From NCBI GenBank assembly GCA_000963575.1, contig CP011077.1:496001-560000 (forward strand): a stretch of DNA of 64,000 nt. Direction: 5' to 3'. The position numbers were made by a program, and so were the translations under genes. Position 1 is the stretch's first letter. Every line of letters begins with the position of its first letter. The DNA is from Klebsiella michiganensis. GTDB lineage: Bacteria > Pseudomonadota > Gammaproteobacteria > Enterobacterales > Enterobacteriaceae. This document shows, piece by piece, positions 45,493 to 53,889 of this stretch. The notes below the pieces were generated by a model that did no database searches, was not told where the DNA came from, and worked only from the letters and a program-made list of their open reading frames with translations.

Positions 45493-45617
45493 GCAGCATC
45501 TGGAAAACGTCAAAAACCGGCTGCCTGAGCTGTCCGACATCGATGATATTAACTTCGACGGTTACCTGTTCGAGTCCTGGCCGCTGAACGAGAGGGAACG
45601 TTAACCCGGGCTTAATT
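45493..45617 (+). repeat. Right copy of the duplicated uxuR 3' end (island boundary)
   Basis: 100 bases matching the end of uxuR (98 identical), still in a frame that ends NERER then TAA at 45601-45603. The difference after base 45592 is a 12-base insertion, then CCCGGGCTTAATTC. This may be the original chromosomal uxuR end, displaced by the insertion. No start codon or promoter serves it here. Confidence 0.9.
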
Positions 45618-46414
45618 CAAACGACCTGCTGCTGCAGCCGTTCTCCACTCTGCTGTAAATCCTGCTGTGGGTTGCGGCCTATCAGCACATATTCATATCC
45701 TTTGCTGCGCCACCAGACCAGGTTCAGGCCACGGCGAACCTCGTGCTTCAGCGTGGGGCTGTCGTCGGCCTTGCTGCGGGAAATACACAGCGCCATCGGC
45801 CCGTAGCTGGCGTGCAGGTAGGCAATCTGCGCGATGGAGGTGCTGTCATAGCGTAGCATTCTCACGCTTTTTAGCTCGGCGTCCGGGATCTCAACTTCAG
45901 CCTGCTGAAGCCTGAGGCCGATATCCTGCTGCATACGGTTCAGGCCGTTTTGCAGCGCCAGGGGCGTGACGTTGATATCCGCCAGGGTTTCTGCGCTGTA
46001 GAGCGACATGTACTGCGCAATCAGGTCGCGAATCTCAGGTTCTCCGCTGAGCTTTTGTTCCCCGGGGCGAATAAACCGCCCGGCTATTACGCCCACGGTG
46101 AGGAAACTGAGCGACGCGGCTATCAGGCTGCGGCGGCTAACCCCCTTCGACTGCGGCTGTGCGTTCACCGGCTGATGAAGCAGCACGTTAAGTTTGGCCT
46201 GCATGCGGTGCATCGGGGCTTCTTCCAGAAGCGGGGCGAAAGCCTGTTCCCAGGGCTGATTGCTTTGCATGAGCTGTTCAACGCGGGCGGCCAGGGTGGC
46301 ATCGTCATTCAACTGCTGCTCAAAGGCGTGGCGTTCATCGCCGCGCATTTCGCCGTCCAGCCAGGCCACGATAGCCTCATCGCTCCACGGAGCGGAGAAG
46401 GATTGACGCGTCAT
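45617..46414 (-). CDS. Anti-sigma factor, transmembrane, paired with the ECF sigma gene
   Basis: A 265-residue protein: cytoplasmic N-terminal anti-sigma domain of the helical type (EAIVAWLDGEMRGDERHAFEQQL), a transmembrane segment near residues 97-113 (SLIAASLSFLTVGVIAG), and a periplasmic domain of about 150 residues. It should hold the ECF sigma factor inactive until an envelope signal releases it. Its start overlaps the sigma gene by four bases. It ends right at the duplicated uxuR end. Confidence 0.82.
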   Translation of the reverse strand: MTRQSFSAPWSDEAIVAWLDGEMRGDERHAFEQQLNDDATLAARVEQLMQSNQPWEQAFAPLLEEAPMHRMQAKLNVLLHQPVNAQPQSKGVSRRSLIAASLSFLTVGVIAGRFIRPGEQKLSGEPEIRDLIAQYMSLYSAETLADINVTPLALQNGLNRMQQDIGLRLQQAEVEIPDAELKSVRMLRYDSTSIAQIAYLHASYGPMALCISRSKADDSPTLKHEVRRGLNLVWWRSKGYEYVLIGRNPQQDLQQSGERLQQQVV

Positions 46415-46959
46415 TTGAGCTCCTTCTTCATCGTCGGCATCAGGTGTTTGGCCAGCGTCAGGCGAGCGGCGGCCAGGCGGCTCATCACGGTGCCAATGGG
46501 AATGGCCAGCGTGTCGGCGGCTTCCTGATAGGTAAAACCTTCGACATAAACTAAAAACACGGTATTGCGCTGGGCTTCAGGCAGTTCGCTAACCTGTAGC
46601 AATAGCGCGTGATACTGATGTTTGTCTTCGGTACTTTCGCTGTCTGCCAGCTGGCTCAGTTCGTCGCTGTCGACAAAGCCCTGGCCCTGGCGAACGCGCA
46701 GGGCGCGAATTTCGTTGATCCAGATAGAGTACAAAATCGCAAACAGCCAGCGGTCTATTCGGGTGCCGGACTGAAACTGGTTACAGCGCTCCAAAGCGCG
46801 CACGCAGGTGGACTGAACCAAATCTTCAGCCACATCGCGATTGCGGGACAGCACCATGCCGTAGCGCCAAAGGCGGGCAAGGTGCTGGGCCAGCTGTAAC
46901 CGAACTTCGTTGACGGTGATTTTTATGTCCTCAACCTTCGGACTCCGGGTGCCCGTCAA
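46411..46959 (-). CDS. ECF-type RNA polymerase sigma factor
   Basis: A protein of up to 182 residues with region 2 (LWRYGMVLSRNRDVAEDLVQSTCVRALE, polymerase and -10 binding) and region 4 (LPEAQRNTVFLVYVEGFTYQEAADTLAIPIGTVMSRL, -35 binding). No ATG lies near the expected start; a TTG at 46959 inside the end of the TPR gene is used here (29-base overlap) and the true start is uncertain. It lies between the TPR gene and its anti-sigma gene. Confidence 0.85.
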   Translation of the reverse strand: MTGTRSPKVEDIKITVNEVRLQLAQHLARLWRYGMVLSRNRDVAEDLVQSTCVRALERCNQFQSGTRIDRWLFAILYSIWINEIRALRVRQGQGFVDSDELSQLADSESTEDKHQYHALLLQVSELPEAQRNTVFLVYVEGFTYQEAADTLAIPIGTVMSRLAAARLTLAKHLMPTMKKELK

Positions 46960-47473
46960 TGGCGGCTTTTAAATCGCGATACTCCTCGCAGCCGGTTCCG
47001 CAGAGCGTTTTAATGGTAGCCAACTGGGCTTTCGCCAGGTCAGGGCGGCCCTTAATCATCCACGCTTCGCCAAGGTACTCGCGCACTTTGGCATAGTGCG
47101 GATCCAGGGCGATGGAACGTTGATAATAGCCGATCCCTTCGTCGGTGCGCCCCAATTTTCTGGTGGCGTAGCCCCGGTAGTTCCAGGCTTCACGCGTGTT
47201 AGGCTGCTGCAGGGTATCCAGCAGGTTTAACGCCTCCTGATAACGGCCAGATTTTGCCAGGTGGTAAGCATATTGCGTCTTATCGCCGTCGCTTAACATG
47301 CTGCTCTTTTCCACGGTACAGGTTTTGGTTTTGCTGTCGTACACCTGGCCTTTCGGGCAGTCCGGCGTTTTAGAGTCATCGTCGCCCATGGCGCTGGCGG
47401 CGGCGGAGTAGAAAAGTCCGCTGGCGACCAGGCACAGCAAAGGCAGCAGTTTACGGCTTGAAGGCATGTTCAT
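46931..47473 (-). CDS. Periplasmic tetratricopeptide-repeat protein
   Basis: A 180-residue protein with a Sec signal peptide (LLPLLCLVASGLFYSAAASA) and two to three TPR units (for example AYHLAKSGRYQEALNLLDTL and NYRGYATRKLGRTDEGIGYY). Four Cys of the mature form, PDCPKGQ, TKTCTVE, TLCGTGC, could form disulfides. The start at 47473 follows AGGACGACACC. It is cotranscribed with cytochrome b561, ECF sigma and anti-sigma genes, so it may be part of an envelope stress response. Function unknown. Confidence 0.78.
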   Translation of the reverse strand: MNMPSSRKLLPLLCLVASGLFYSAAASAMGDDDSKTPDCPKGQVYDSKTKTCTVEKSSMLSDGDKTQYAYHLAKSGRYQEALNLLDTLQQPNTREAWNYRGYATRKLGRTDEGIGYYQRSIALDPHYAKVREYLGEAWMIKGRPDLAKAQLATIKTLCGTGCEEYRDLKAAIDGHPESEG

Positions 47474-47489
47474 GGTGTCGTCCTGTAGG

Positions 47490-48080
47490 TTAGCGAGAGT
47501 TGCCTTTGCAGGCGGGGAGCATGCGGCGCAGCGTGCCGTCACGCAGAACATAATGGTGAAGCAGGGCGGCGGCGGCGTGCGCGCCCGCCAGCAGGATCAG
47601 CGCCCAGGCCACATTGTTGTGTAGCATCGCCAGGGTATGGCGCAGCGTCGGATCGATATTGAACACGTCCGGGACTTCAAAGAGGTTGAAGAACCAGAAA
47701 GGCTCGCCCTGCGCCCAGCGGAACATAAAACCGAGCGTGGCCTGGGTTAGCAGCAGGATGTAAAGCACGCCGTGTGTGGCATGGGCGGCAAGACGAAATG
47801 CGCCCGGCATCGGTACTTTTTCAAGCTTTCTCGACGATGAAAAAGCGGCGCTAATACGCCACACCAGGCGGACCACAATTACCGCGCCAAGCAAAATGCC
47901 GAACGAGATGTGCAGAGATTGCAGGCCTTTGCGTAACGGAGTGCCGCGTTCAAGGGCCTCCCAGATGTGCGCGCTGGCGAACAGAAATATCACGCAGAAA
48001 GCGGTAACCCAGTGAAGGGCCATGCTAAAGGCGTCGTAGCGCTTGCGGGGCGACCGGGTTTCGGTGGGCAGGTAACTCAT
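47490..48080 (-). CDS. Cytochrome b561 family protein
   Basis: A 196-residue integral membrane di-haem cytochrome with four helices. Candidate haem-ligand histidines are in MALHWVTAF, LQSLHISFG, HATHGVLYI and LAGAHAAAALLHHYVL. CybB-like proteins pass electrons from quinol to partners such as superoxide. First gene of the operon that continues with the TPR, sigma and anti-sigma genes. Confidence 0.85.
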   Translation of the reverse strand: MSYLPTETRSPRKRYDAFSMALHWVTAFCVIFLFASAHIWEALERGTPLRKGLQSLHISFGILLGAVIVVRLVWRISAAFSSSRKLEKVPMPGAFRLAAHATHGVLYILLLTQATLGFMFRWAQGEPFWFFNLFEVPDVFNIDPTLRHTLAMLHNNVAWALILLAGAHAAAALLHHYVLRDGTLRRMLPACKGNSR

Positions 48081-48147
48081 GATTGTTTCTTCCTCAGGTT
48101 CTTGTAAGGAGTAAACAATCGGGGCGGGGAAATTATTCGGCGAAAAT

Positions 48148-48182
48148 GAAAAAAAAGTCAGGCTCCCAAAGAAGCCTGACTT
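48148..48182 (-). terminator. Rho-independent terminator of the adenosylhomocysteinase-like gene
   Basis: On the minus strand AAGTCAGGCT, a short loop, AGCCTGACTT and a run of Ts, 20 bases after the stop codon. Confidence 0.88.
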
Positions 48183-48201
48183 GAGAAGGGGGACTGGCGG
48201 C

Positions 48202-49314
48202 TTACAGGGCCTTTTCCCACACGGACTGAGGCAGTAAATAAACCGCTTTTTCAGCGTGCTGCCCGTCGGTCACGATGTGTTTAATGCCGCTCGCCATCAC
48301 TGCCAGCGTCACGTCGAAAGCGTTCAGGCTGTCGCCGAAGCCCGCGGTCAGGTTAAGCATTGAGCCGTTTGCCATCAGGTAAAGCGTTTTGCCATTAAGG
48401 TGGTACGCGTTGATAAACGGCATCACCTCTTCGGTCGGGTATTGCTGCAGATAGCCGCAGTCGATCTCTTCCGCAACGTGACCCACGTTCAGTACGAACA
48501 CGCCGTCTTTGGCTTTATCCAGTACCGCCGCGCTGACGACTTTTTTCGCCCCGGTTGCGGTAGCAATCACGTCGGTGGTGGCAATCACGTCATGAATATC
48601 AACCACATGCCAGCCATCATAGGCGGCCTGCAGGCGGCGGGCGGGGTCCAACTCGGCAACCATTACCTGGCCACCGTAGGCTTTGGCGGCGGCGGCAACG
48701 CCCTGGCCCACCAGGCCATAGCCAATCACCAGCACTTTCTTTTCGTGCAGGGTGAGGTGAGTGGTCTGGAAGAAGGTCTGCCAGGCGGTGAGGCCAACCA
48801 TGTGGCGGTTATGCAGGCCTTCCTTTACCGGCAGATCGTCCCAGTTAAAAATCGGATAGCCGGGGCGCAGATCCGCGAGGCGGTTGACGCCGGAGCCGGT
48901 GGCTTCCAGGCAGGCAACCACGTCGCCAAATTCGCCGCGCTGGTGCAGCAGCGTGGTGATGTCGGCGCCCATTTCGCACAGATGAGTTGGGCGCCAGGCA
49001 ATGGCTTTTTCCCACGAGTCGCGCCAGTCGGTGTCGCTCATATTGCGCCATGCGCAGGCCTCAGCTCCGGCGGCGACAAGGTAAGCGACGACGTCATCCT
49101 GGACGGTGGTTGGGTTGCAGGTGGTGAGAAAGACCCGGGCATTTTTCTTCAGCAGGCCTTCAACCAGTGGGATCATTTTCAGGTCGAGATGCATATTGCA
49201 GGCGATACGAACGTGGCTTAAGTCGGGCAGCGCCTGAACCTGTTTGAGGGTGCGAACCATGTGGCGGGTTGACCACGCAATTTCTCTGTTAAACATCTCG
49301 CTCTGGGTGCTCAC
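48202..49314 (-). CDS. S-adenosylhomocysteinase-like NAD-binding protein
   Basis: A 370-residue protein aligning with adenosylhomocysteinase over both domains: CNMHLDLKMIPLVEGLLKKN, TTCNPTTVQDDVVAYL, LEATGSGVNRL (Glu retained), WDDLPVKEGLHN (Lys retained) and the NAD fold KVLVIGYGLVGQGVAAAAKA, LNVGHVAEEI. It is shorter than typical enzymes (about 430-470) and lacks the C-terminal extension whose Lys and Tyr reach the partner's NAD site. Enterobacteria normally recycle SAH by Pfs and LuxS, so a hydrolase of this type is unexpected; it may have a different substrate. Confidence 0.8.
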   Translation of the reverse strand: MSTQSEMFNREIAWSTRHMVRTLKQVQALPDLSHVRIACNMHLDLKMIPLVEGLLKKNARVFLTTCNPTTVQDDVVAYLVAAGAEACAWRNMSDTDWRDSWEKAIAWRPTHLCEMGADITTLLHQRGEFGDVVACLEATGSGVNRLADLRPGYPIFNWDDLPVKEGLHNRHMVGLTAWQTFFQTTHLTLHEKKVLVIGYGLVGQGVAAAAKAYGGQVMVAELDPARRLQAAYDGWHVVDIHDVIATTDVIATATGAKKVVSAAVLDKAKDGVFVLNVGHVAEEIDCGYLQQYPTEEVMPFINAYHLNGKTLYLMANGSMLNLTAGFGDSLNAFDVTLAVMASGIKHIVTDGQHAEKAVYLLPQSVWEKAL

Positions 49315-49517
49315 GTCTTGTCCTTATTAATTGTTTTTGCTGTTTTTTGTAGAATATATCATCACGTTAACGGGCGTCAGAATAGCAAAATGGTGGCCGG
49401 TTGTTAACCGCTGAGGCCGGCGTGCCGGGCGTGACGTCTGCTTACCAATGTTTTGTTTTTTCCCAGGATTTCTTCTCTATAGTAAAAGCTTCATCCCCTG
49501 ATAAAAACGAGAAAAAC

Positions 49518-50102
49518 ATGATCAAGAAAGCGCTTGTTGTGTTGCTGAGCGGTGCCTTATTGACCCCGATGATAGTGAAGGCCGACAGCACGATAGTATT
49601 CCTGCGCCACGGCGAGAAACCGGCTAACAATAGCGGGCAGCTTACCTGCAAAGGGCTGAACCGCGCATTGCAGCTGCCGTCGGTGCTGTTAAGTCAGTAC
49701 GGCAAACCGGATGCTATCTACGCCGCCGCCCCCAAAGAGAACAAAACTGGCAGCTCGCTGCGCCCGCTAACCACCATCACGCCGACCGCCATCCGCCTTT
49801 CTCAGGCCATCGACCTGCATTACCACGCGGAGCAGACGGACGAGCTGGCGGATGATTTACTGAAAAATCAAAGCAGCGGCCGCCTGACTTTTGTCTCCTG
49901 GGAGCACAAAAATCTGGTGATAGCGGCACAAAAGCTGGTGAAGAAAACCGGCGGTGACCCCGCGGTGGTGCCGAAATGGCCGGGCAGTGATTTTGATTCG
50001 CTGTACATCATCAAACTGGACGATCAGCGGCGCTTTAAATCCTTCACCCATGGCGCAGAGGGGCTGAATAACGTACCGGATAGCTGTGCGGGTGCCAGCT
50101 GA
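49518..50102 (+). CDS. Secreted histidine phosphatase family protein
   Basis: A 194-residue protein with a Sec signal (KKALVVLLSGALLTPMIVKADS) and the phosphohistidine motif LRHGEKP; a second His lies in SWEHKNLV. It resembles the Ais/SixA branch of the family. The start at 49518 is chosen because the signal peptide begins there; the open frame extends 39 codons upstream without RBS. Its substrate is unknown. Confidence 0.8.
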   Translation: MIKKALVVLLSGALLTPMIVKADSTIVFLRHGEKPANNSGQLTCKGLNRALQLPSVLLSQYGKPDAIYAAAPKENKTGSSLRPLTTITPTAIRLSQAIDLHYHAEQTDELADDLLKNQSSGRLTFVSWEHKNLVIAAQKLVKKTGGDPAVVPKWPGSDFDSLYIIKLDDQRRFKSFTHGAEGLNNVPDSCAGAS

Positions 50103-50111
50103 ATGAAAAAG

Positions 50112-50140
50112 AAAACCCCGTCTTTGCAGACGGGGTTTTT
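50112..50140. terminator. Bidirectional terminator between the histidine phosphatase and the porin gene
   Basis: AAAACCCCGTCT, loop TTGC, AGACGGGGTTTTT: a 12-pair stem with A-run and T-run on both sides, located in the gap between two convergent genes. Confidence 0.93.
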
Positions 50141-50160
50141 AGACGCCTAGCGGCAGAGAG

Positions 50161-51834
50161 TTACCACCACACTTCAGCCTGAACGCCAGCCATAAACTCG
50201 TTTTTGCTGTTTTCGTTAAAGCGGAAGCCTGACAGCTCGTTATCCAGAATATTCAGGTACGTGCCGTAGAAACGAATCTCAGGCCGCGAGCCGAGCAGGC
50301 TTGGGCCAACCTTCAGCGCGTGATAGAGCGTGGTTTTGTAACCCGATTCTTTCAGGTTTACGCCCTGTTCGGTTTTGTTTTTCTGGGTAAACCAGCTCAG
50401 CTCCAGGCCGGTCTGGTTCCAGGTATCCCAAATCCATGCGGGGCGAATCACTGCCCGAATGCTGCTGAAGTCACTGTGGGCGCCGCTCTCATAGCTATAA
50501 ACATCGTTACCCTGGGAGTAAACCAGCGCGTTGGCCATGATTATCCTGTCTGCAAGGTACATTTCCCCCTGCGAAATCAGACGCCAGGCCACACCGTCCG
50601 TCTGGTCACCGTAGTAATAACGGCCCGGTGCCATGGAGTTGCTGGCCCCAGAGAAGTTCGCGAAGCTGCTGGCATAAGAGTTATTGGCCACCTGCAGGGT
50701 GAACTCGTTAAAGGTGTCGCGCGGCAGATCCTGACGGACGATGGCCGTTGCCATCCAGGTATCCTTCAGCTTGAAGAAGGAGCCGTTATTTTTATTGTCT
50801 TTCTGGTCGTCGGTTTTATTCGCAAAGGCATATTTACCCATCAGTGACAGGGAGCCATCTTCCCACAGCGGAATGTTGCGGTAGCGCAGGTCAACCGAGT
50901 TGGTGTTCATCTGCGTGGTGTGGCTAAAGTCGCGGGAGTAAACGTCGACGTCGTTCCGGCTAAGAGAAGCGTCGAGCTGGCCGACACCCAGGTTCCAGTT
51001 TTGAATACCGACGGCGGCCGCAACCTGGGTGGTTAATGATTTCCAGTCGAGCATCTGGATTTCGTACTCAGGCAGCTTGTGTTTCCCAACCCAGAAGTCC
51101 GCTTCCGGCGCAAACGGCAGGAAGCCTCTGGTGGTCAGGAAAATATCGCTGAACTGCATGATATTTTCGTTGCCGTTGTTATCGCCAAACCAGGCGTCGT
51201 TATACTGCTCCCCAACGTTACCGTCGTAGGTCACGATGGCGTTGGCGGTTTTACCGTCCTGGTTGTAAACGCGCTGGTTCAGCGTTAAGTCGAACCAGCC
51301 GCTCATCTCGTTCCCGAAGCGCCCAAGCGACCCGGCGGCGTAAGTTTGTGCCGACCCACGGTTTGCCGCAGCCCAGCCGGAGCGGAAATAACCTTCGTAG
51401 CTAAAGCCAATATCATCTTTAATGTATTTGCTGATGTCTTTCAGGGTGACATTTTCTACGGTTGTCTTGCCGCCTTCGTTATTGACGACGGCAACTTTTT
51501 GCGTGCCTTTCACCGGCGTAGGGGCCGGTTTAGTGTCGAGATGATTATTTTCATTCTCGATATTATCGGCTACCGGAGAATAGACCGTCTGATTGACCTG
51601 TGCCGTTCCGGACTGAACGTTGTTACCGGCTGGCTGCAGTTGAGCGACCTTATCTTTATAAATGGCCAACTCTTTCTGTGTTTTGTTTAATTCAGACTTG
51701 TTTTCTGATAATTGTCTTTCAAGTAATTCCAGACGCTGCTCAACCGTTAATTTTGCTGCCATTACGCTGGTTGAGGATAACGCCAGAAGGATGGATGAAG
51801 ACAATAAGCTAACCTTCAATAAACTTGAATTCAT
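50161..51834 (-). CDS. LamB-type carbohydrate porin, BglH-like
   Basis: A 557-residue outer-membrane protein with a signal peptide (LLSSSILLALSSTSVMAA), a coiled-coil periplasmic segment (LTVEQRLELLERQLSENKSELNKTQ, long runs of charged heptads), a variable linker and a maltoporin-like barrel (FSYEGYFRSGWAAANRGS at its start) ending in Trp. This is the BglH (aryl-beta-glucoside porin) and ScrY-type plan. The gene lies downstream of PTS IIC on the same strand, so it should help entry of beta-glucosides. Confidence 0.85.
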   Translation of the reverse strand: MNSSLLKVSLLSSSILLALSSTSVMAAKLTVEQRLELLERQLSENKSELNKTQKELAIYKDKVAQLQPAGNNVQSGTAQVNQTVYSPVADNIENENNHLDTKPAPTPVKGTQKVAVVNNEGGKTTVENVTLKDISKYIKDDIGFSYEGYFRSGWAAANRGSAQTYAAGSLGRFGNEMSGWFDLTLNQRVYNQDGKTANAIVTYDGNVGEQYNDAWFGDNNGNENIMQFSDIFLTTRGFLPFAPEADFWVGKHKLPEYEIQMLDWKSLTTQVAAAVGIQNWNLGVGQLDASLSRNDVDVYSRDFSHTTQMNTNSVDLRYRNIPLWEDGSLSLMGKYAFANKTDDQKDNKNNGSFFKLKDTWMATAIVRQDLPRDTFNEFTLQVANNSYASSFANFSGASNSMAPGRYYYGDQTDGVAWRLISQGEMYLADRIIMANALVYSQGNDVYSYESGAHSDFSSIRAVIRPAWIWDTWNQTGLELSWFTQKNKTEQGVNLKESGYKTTLYHALKVGPSLLGSRPEIRFYGTYLNILDNELSGFRFNENSKNEFMAGVQAEVWW

Positions 51835-51863
51835 AGAATGTCCCAGAAGTATAATTATTATTT

Positions 51864-51888
51864 GCCTCCGGTTTAAATAACCGGAGGC
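51864..51888 (-). promoter_or_regulatory. Hairpin between PTS IIC and porin genes
   Basis: 10-bp stem GCCTCCGGTT / AACCGGAGGC with a five-base loop, in the 89-bp gap. It lacks a clean T-tract on the minus strand, so it probably reduces readthrough or stabilises one transcript rather than ending it fully. Confidence 0.6.
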
Positions 51889-51923
51889 GGGTGGAAATTA
51901 CATTGCTATCATTAGTAGAGTAT

Positions 51924-53246
51924 TTACTGCGCCGCCTGCGCTGCATTTACCTTATTGGCGGCCATAACGAACGGTAAATAAATTAACGTGGAGATGGCAA
52001 GGCACAGCAGGCCGACAACCAACGCCATCCAGTTCCCTCCGGTGCCGAAGAAGGCGATGAGCGGCCCCGGGGTTGTCCACGGTACGGCGTAGGCAATCGG
52101 CGGAATGATCTCCAGAGTCACGAAGGTGTAGCCCACCAGAGAGTTCACGAAAGGCACCATAATAAATGGAATGATCAGAATCGGGTTCAGGACGATGGGC
52201 AGGCCAAAAATCACCGGTTCATTGATGTTAAACAGGCCGGGCACGAAGGCCATTTTTGCCAGGTCGCGGTAGTCGGCGCGGCGGGAGGCAATAAAGATAG
52301 CCAGCAGCAGGCCAAGCGTCATTCCCGAACCGCCATAGTTGGCAAAGGCGTCGTTGATGCTTCCCCAGGTAATAGGGTATGGCGCGCCCCAGGTGGTGCC
52401 GTTGGAAGCGGCAAAAGAGAGGTTTTCGAGGTTAGCTTCGGAGAAAATAGTCTCGCGAATCGCCGCCGTGGTGTTCGGCCCGTGAATGCCCAGCACCCAC
52501 AGGAAGTTGGTGACCACGCCAAGCACCAGCACCGCGACGATATTGGTGCCCATGTTTTTCAGCGGCGCCTGAATCAGGGTATAAATCAGTTCGTTCAGGC
52601 CATTCGGGGAGATTTTCGTCAGGCAGTAGTTCAGCACCGAGAAGAAAATCATCACGAAGAAGATAGGAATCAATACCTTAAATGAACGGGCAACCGCCGG
52701 TGGCACGGCGTCTGGCATGGTGATGGTGATTTTCGGGTTACGCGCCAGGCGGCAGAATATTTCCCCGGTAATCAGCGCGACAATCACCGCGACAAATAGC
52801 CCCTGTGGCCCCAGATATTGCGTGGTCAGATACGACTGCCCGCCCATCATTTGATAAGGGGTATACACCACAAAGAACGCGCCAATAGCGGTCAGGCCGC
52901 ACAGCAAGTCGTCCTGCTGATAGCTAATGGCAATATTACGTGCGACCAGGAAAGCAATCATGATCGACATAATATTCACCGACCCGTTCATGACCGGGGA
53001 GAATATATTTTGTGCTTCGGCTAAATTAGGGAACAAGGTGCCAAGATGGAGCAGTGAAGCAATAAAACCATCCGGAGAAAGAATGGCAAAGTTAATCAGC
53101 ACGATCAGCGAACTGGCCATGACGATAGGGAATGACAAAATAAAAGCATCGCGGATGGCCGAGACGTGTATCTGAGAATTTAATTTAATCGCAATAGGAA
53201 CCAGAAGCTTTTCCATACCGCGCTCAAAGGCATTCATTATACTCAT
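51924..53246 (-). CDS. PTS lactose/cellobiose-family EIIC
   Basis: A 440-residue inner-membrane sugar permease of the Lac/Chb class with about ten helices. Typical motifs: WVLGIHGPNTTAAIRE and NINEPVIFGLPIVLNP. It would translocate a beta-glucoside or beta-diglucoside and couple to the EIIB encoded at 53380-53694. There is no EIIA gene in the neighbourhood. Confidence 0.9.
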   Translation of the reverse strand: MSIMNAFERGMEKLLVPIAIKLNSQIHVSAIRDAFILSFPIVMASSLIVLINFAILSPDGFIASLLHLGTLFPNLAEAQNIFSPVMNGSVNIMSIMIAFLVARNIAISYQQDDLLCGLTAIGAFFVVYTPYQMMGGQSYLTTQYLGPQGLFVAVIVALITGEIFCRLARNPKITITMPDAVPPAVARSFKVLIPIFFVMIFFSVLNYCLTKISPNGLNELIYTLIQAPLKNMGTNIVAVLVLGVVTNFLWVLGIHGPNTTAAIRETIFSEANLENLSFAASNGTTWGAPYPITWGSINDAFANYGGSGMTLGLLLAIFIASRRADYRDLAKMAFVPGLFNINEPVIFGLPIVLNPILIIPFIMVPFVNSLVGYTFVTLEIIPPIAYAVPWTTPGPLIAFFGTGGNWMALVVGLLCLAISTLIYLPFVMAANKVNAAQAAQ

Positions 53247-53379
53247 GATGCGCCCTTTATCATTAGAGAGATATTGAATGGTGATTTAAGTTTATCGACG
53301 AAATATTTTGTCAATACTAGACTGAGTGACAATAAACTTAATCAATTACCCATTGGGTTATTATTTTGGCTGGAAATGC

Positions 53380-53694
53380 TTAATGGCCGCCAAGCAAATT
53401 CAATGCTGAGTCAAGAACTGATTTTCCGTCCATCTGCCCATAAAATTTCATGTCAATCACTGCCACTGGGATTTTTCCCTGGGTTATTTCCTCTATCTCA
53501 CTCTTTTGAAAACGAACCTGAGGCCCGAGCAGGACAACATCCGCTTCATTTCTTTTTATTCTCTCTTTTGCCTCGGCAATCGCCAGTGCGTTAATATTGA
53601 CCGAAATATTTCCCGCTTCGGCGTGATCCTGCATTCTTTTAACCAGCATGCTGGTAGACATTCCGGCCGCACAAACCAATAATATGTTCTTCAT
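53380..53694 (-). CDS. PTS lactose/cellobiose-family EIIB
   Basis: A 104-residue phosphocarrier. Cys8, in LLVCAAGMSTSMLV, is the phosphorylation site. VVLLGPQVRFQKSEIEE is a standard helix-loop of the family. The start at 53694 follows AAGGGTAAA. It lies 133 bp upstream of the EIIC gene. Confidence 0.9.
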   Translation of the reverse strand: MKNILLVCAAGMSTSMLVKRMQDHAEAGNISVNINALAIAEAKERIKRNEADVVLLGPQVRFQKSEIEEITQGKIPVAVIDMKFYGQMDGKSVLDSALNLLGGH

Positions 53695-53815
53695 TTTTAC
53701 CCTTAACGCTTTGTAGATAATCAACCAGCGGCTAACTTAATGAATATCAATGCCTCCATCTGCCATTTCGATCACAGTTAGTCACCGCCGAGTGGTGCAG
53801 AAAGCAGAGTTAAAA

Positions 53816-53824
53816 TGAACCTGT
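53816..53824. promoter_or_regulatory. TGAACCTGT motif before the GntR gene
   Basis: One copy of the motif shared with the bglK upstream region. It lies about 65 bases before the regulator start and 120 bases from the PTS EIIB start, and is a candidate operator of the GntR-type regulator. Confidence 0.4.
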
Positions 53825-53889
53825 ATTACGCTTTTAATATGAATGGAATGGTAATTGACTGTTTTTTAATGAATTAAGGAGGTTCAAAA

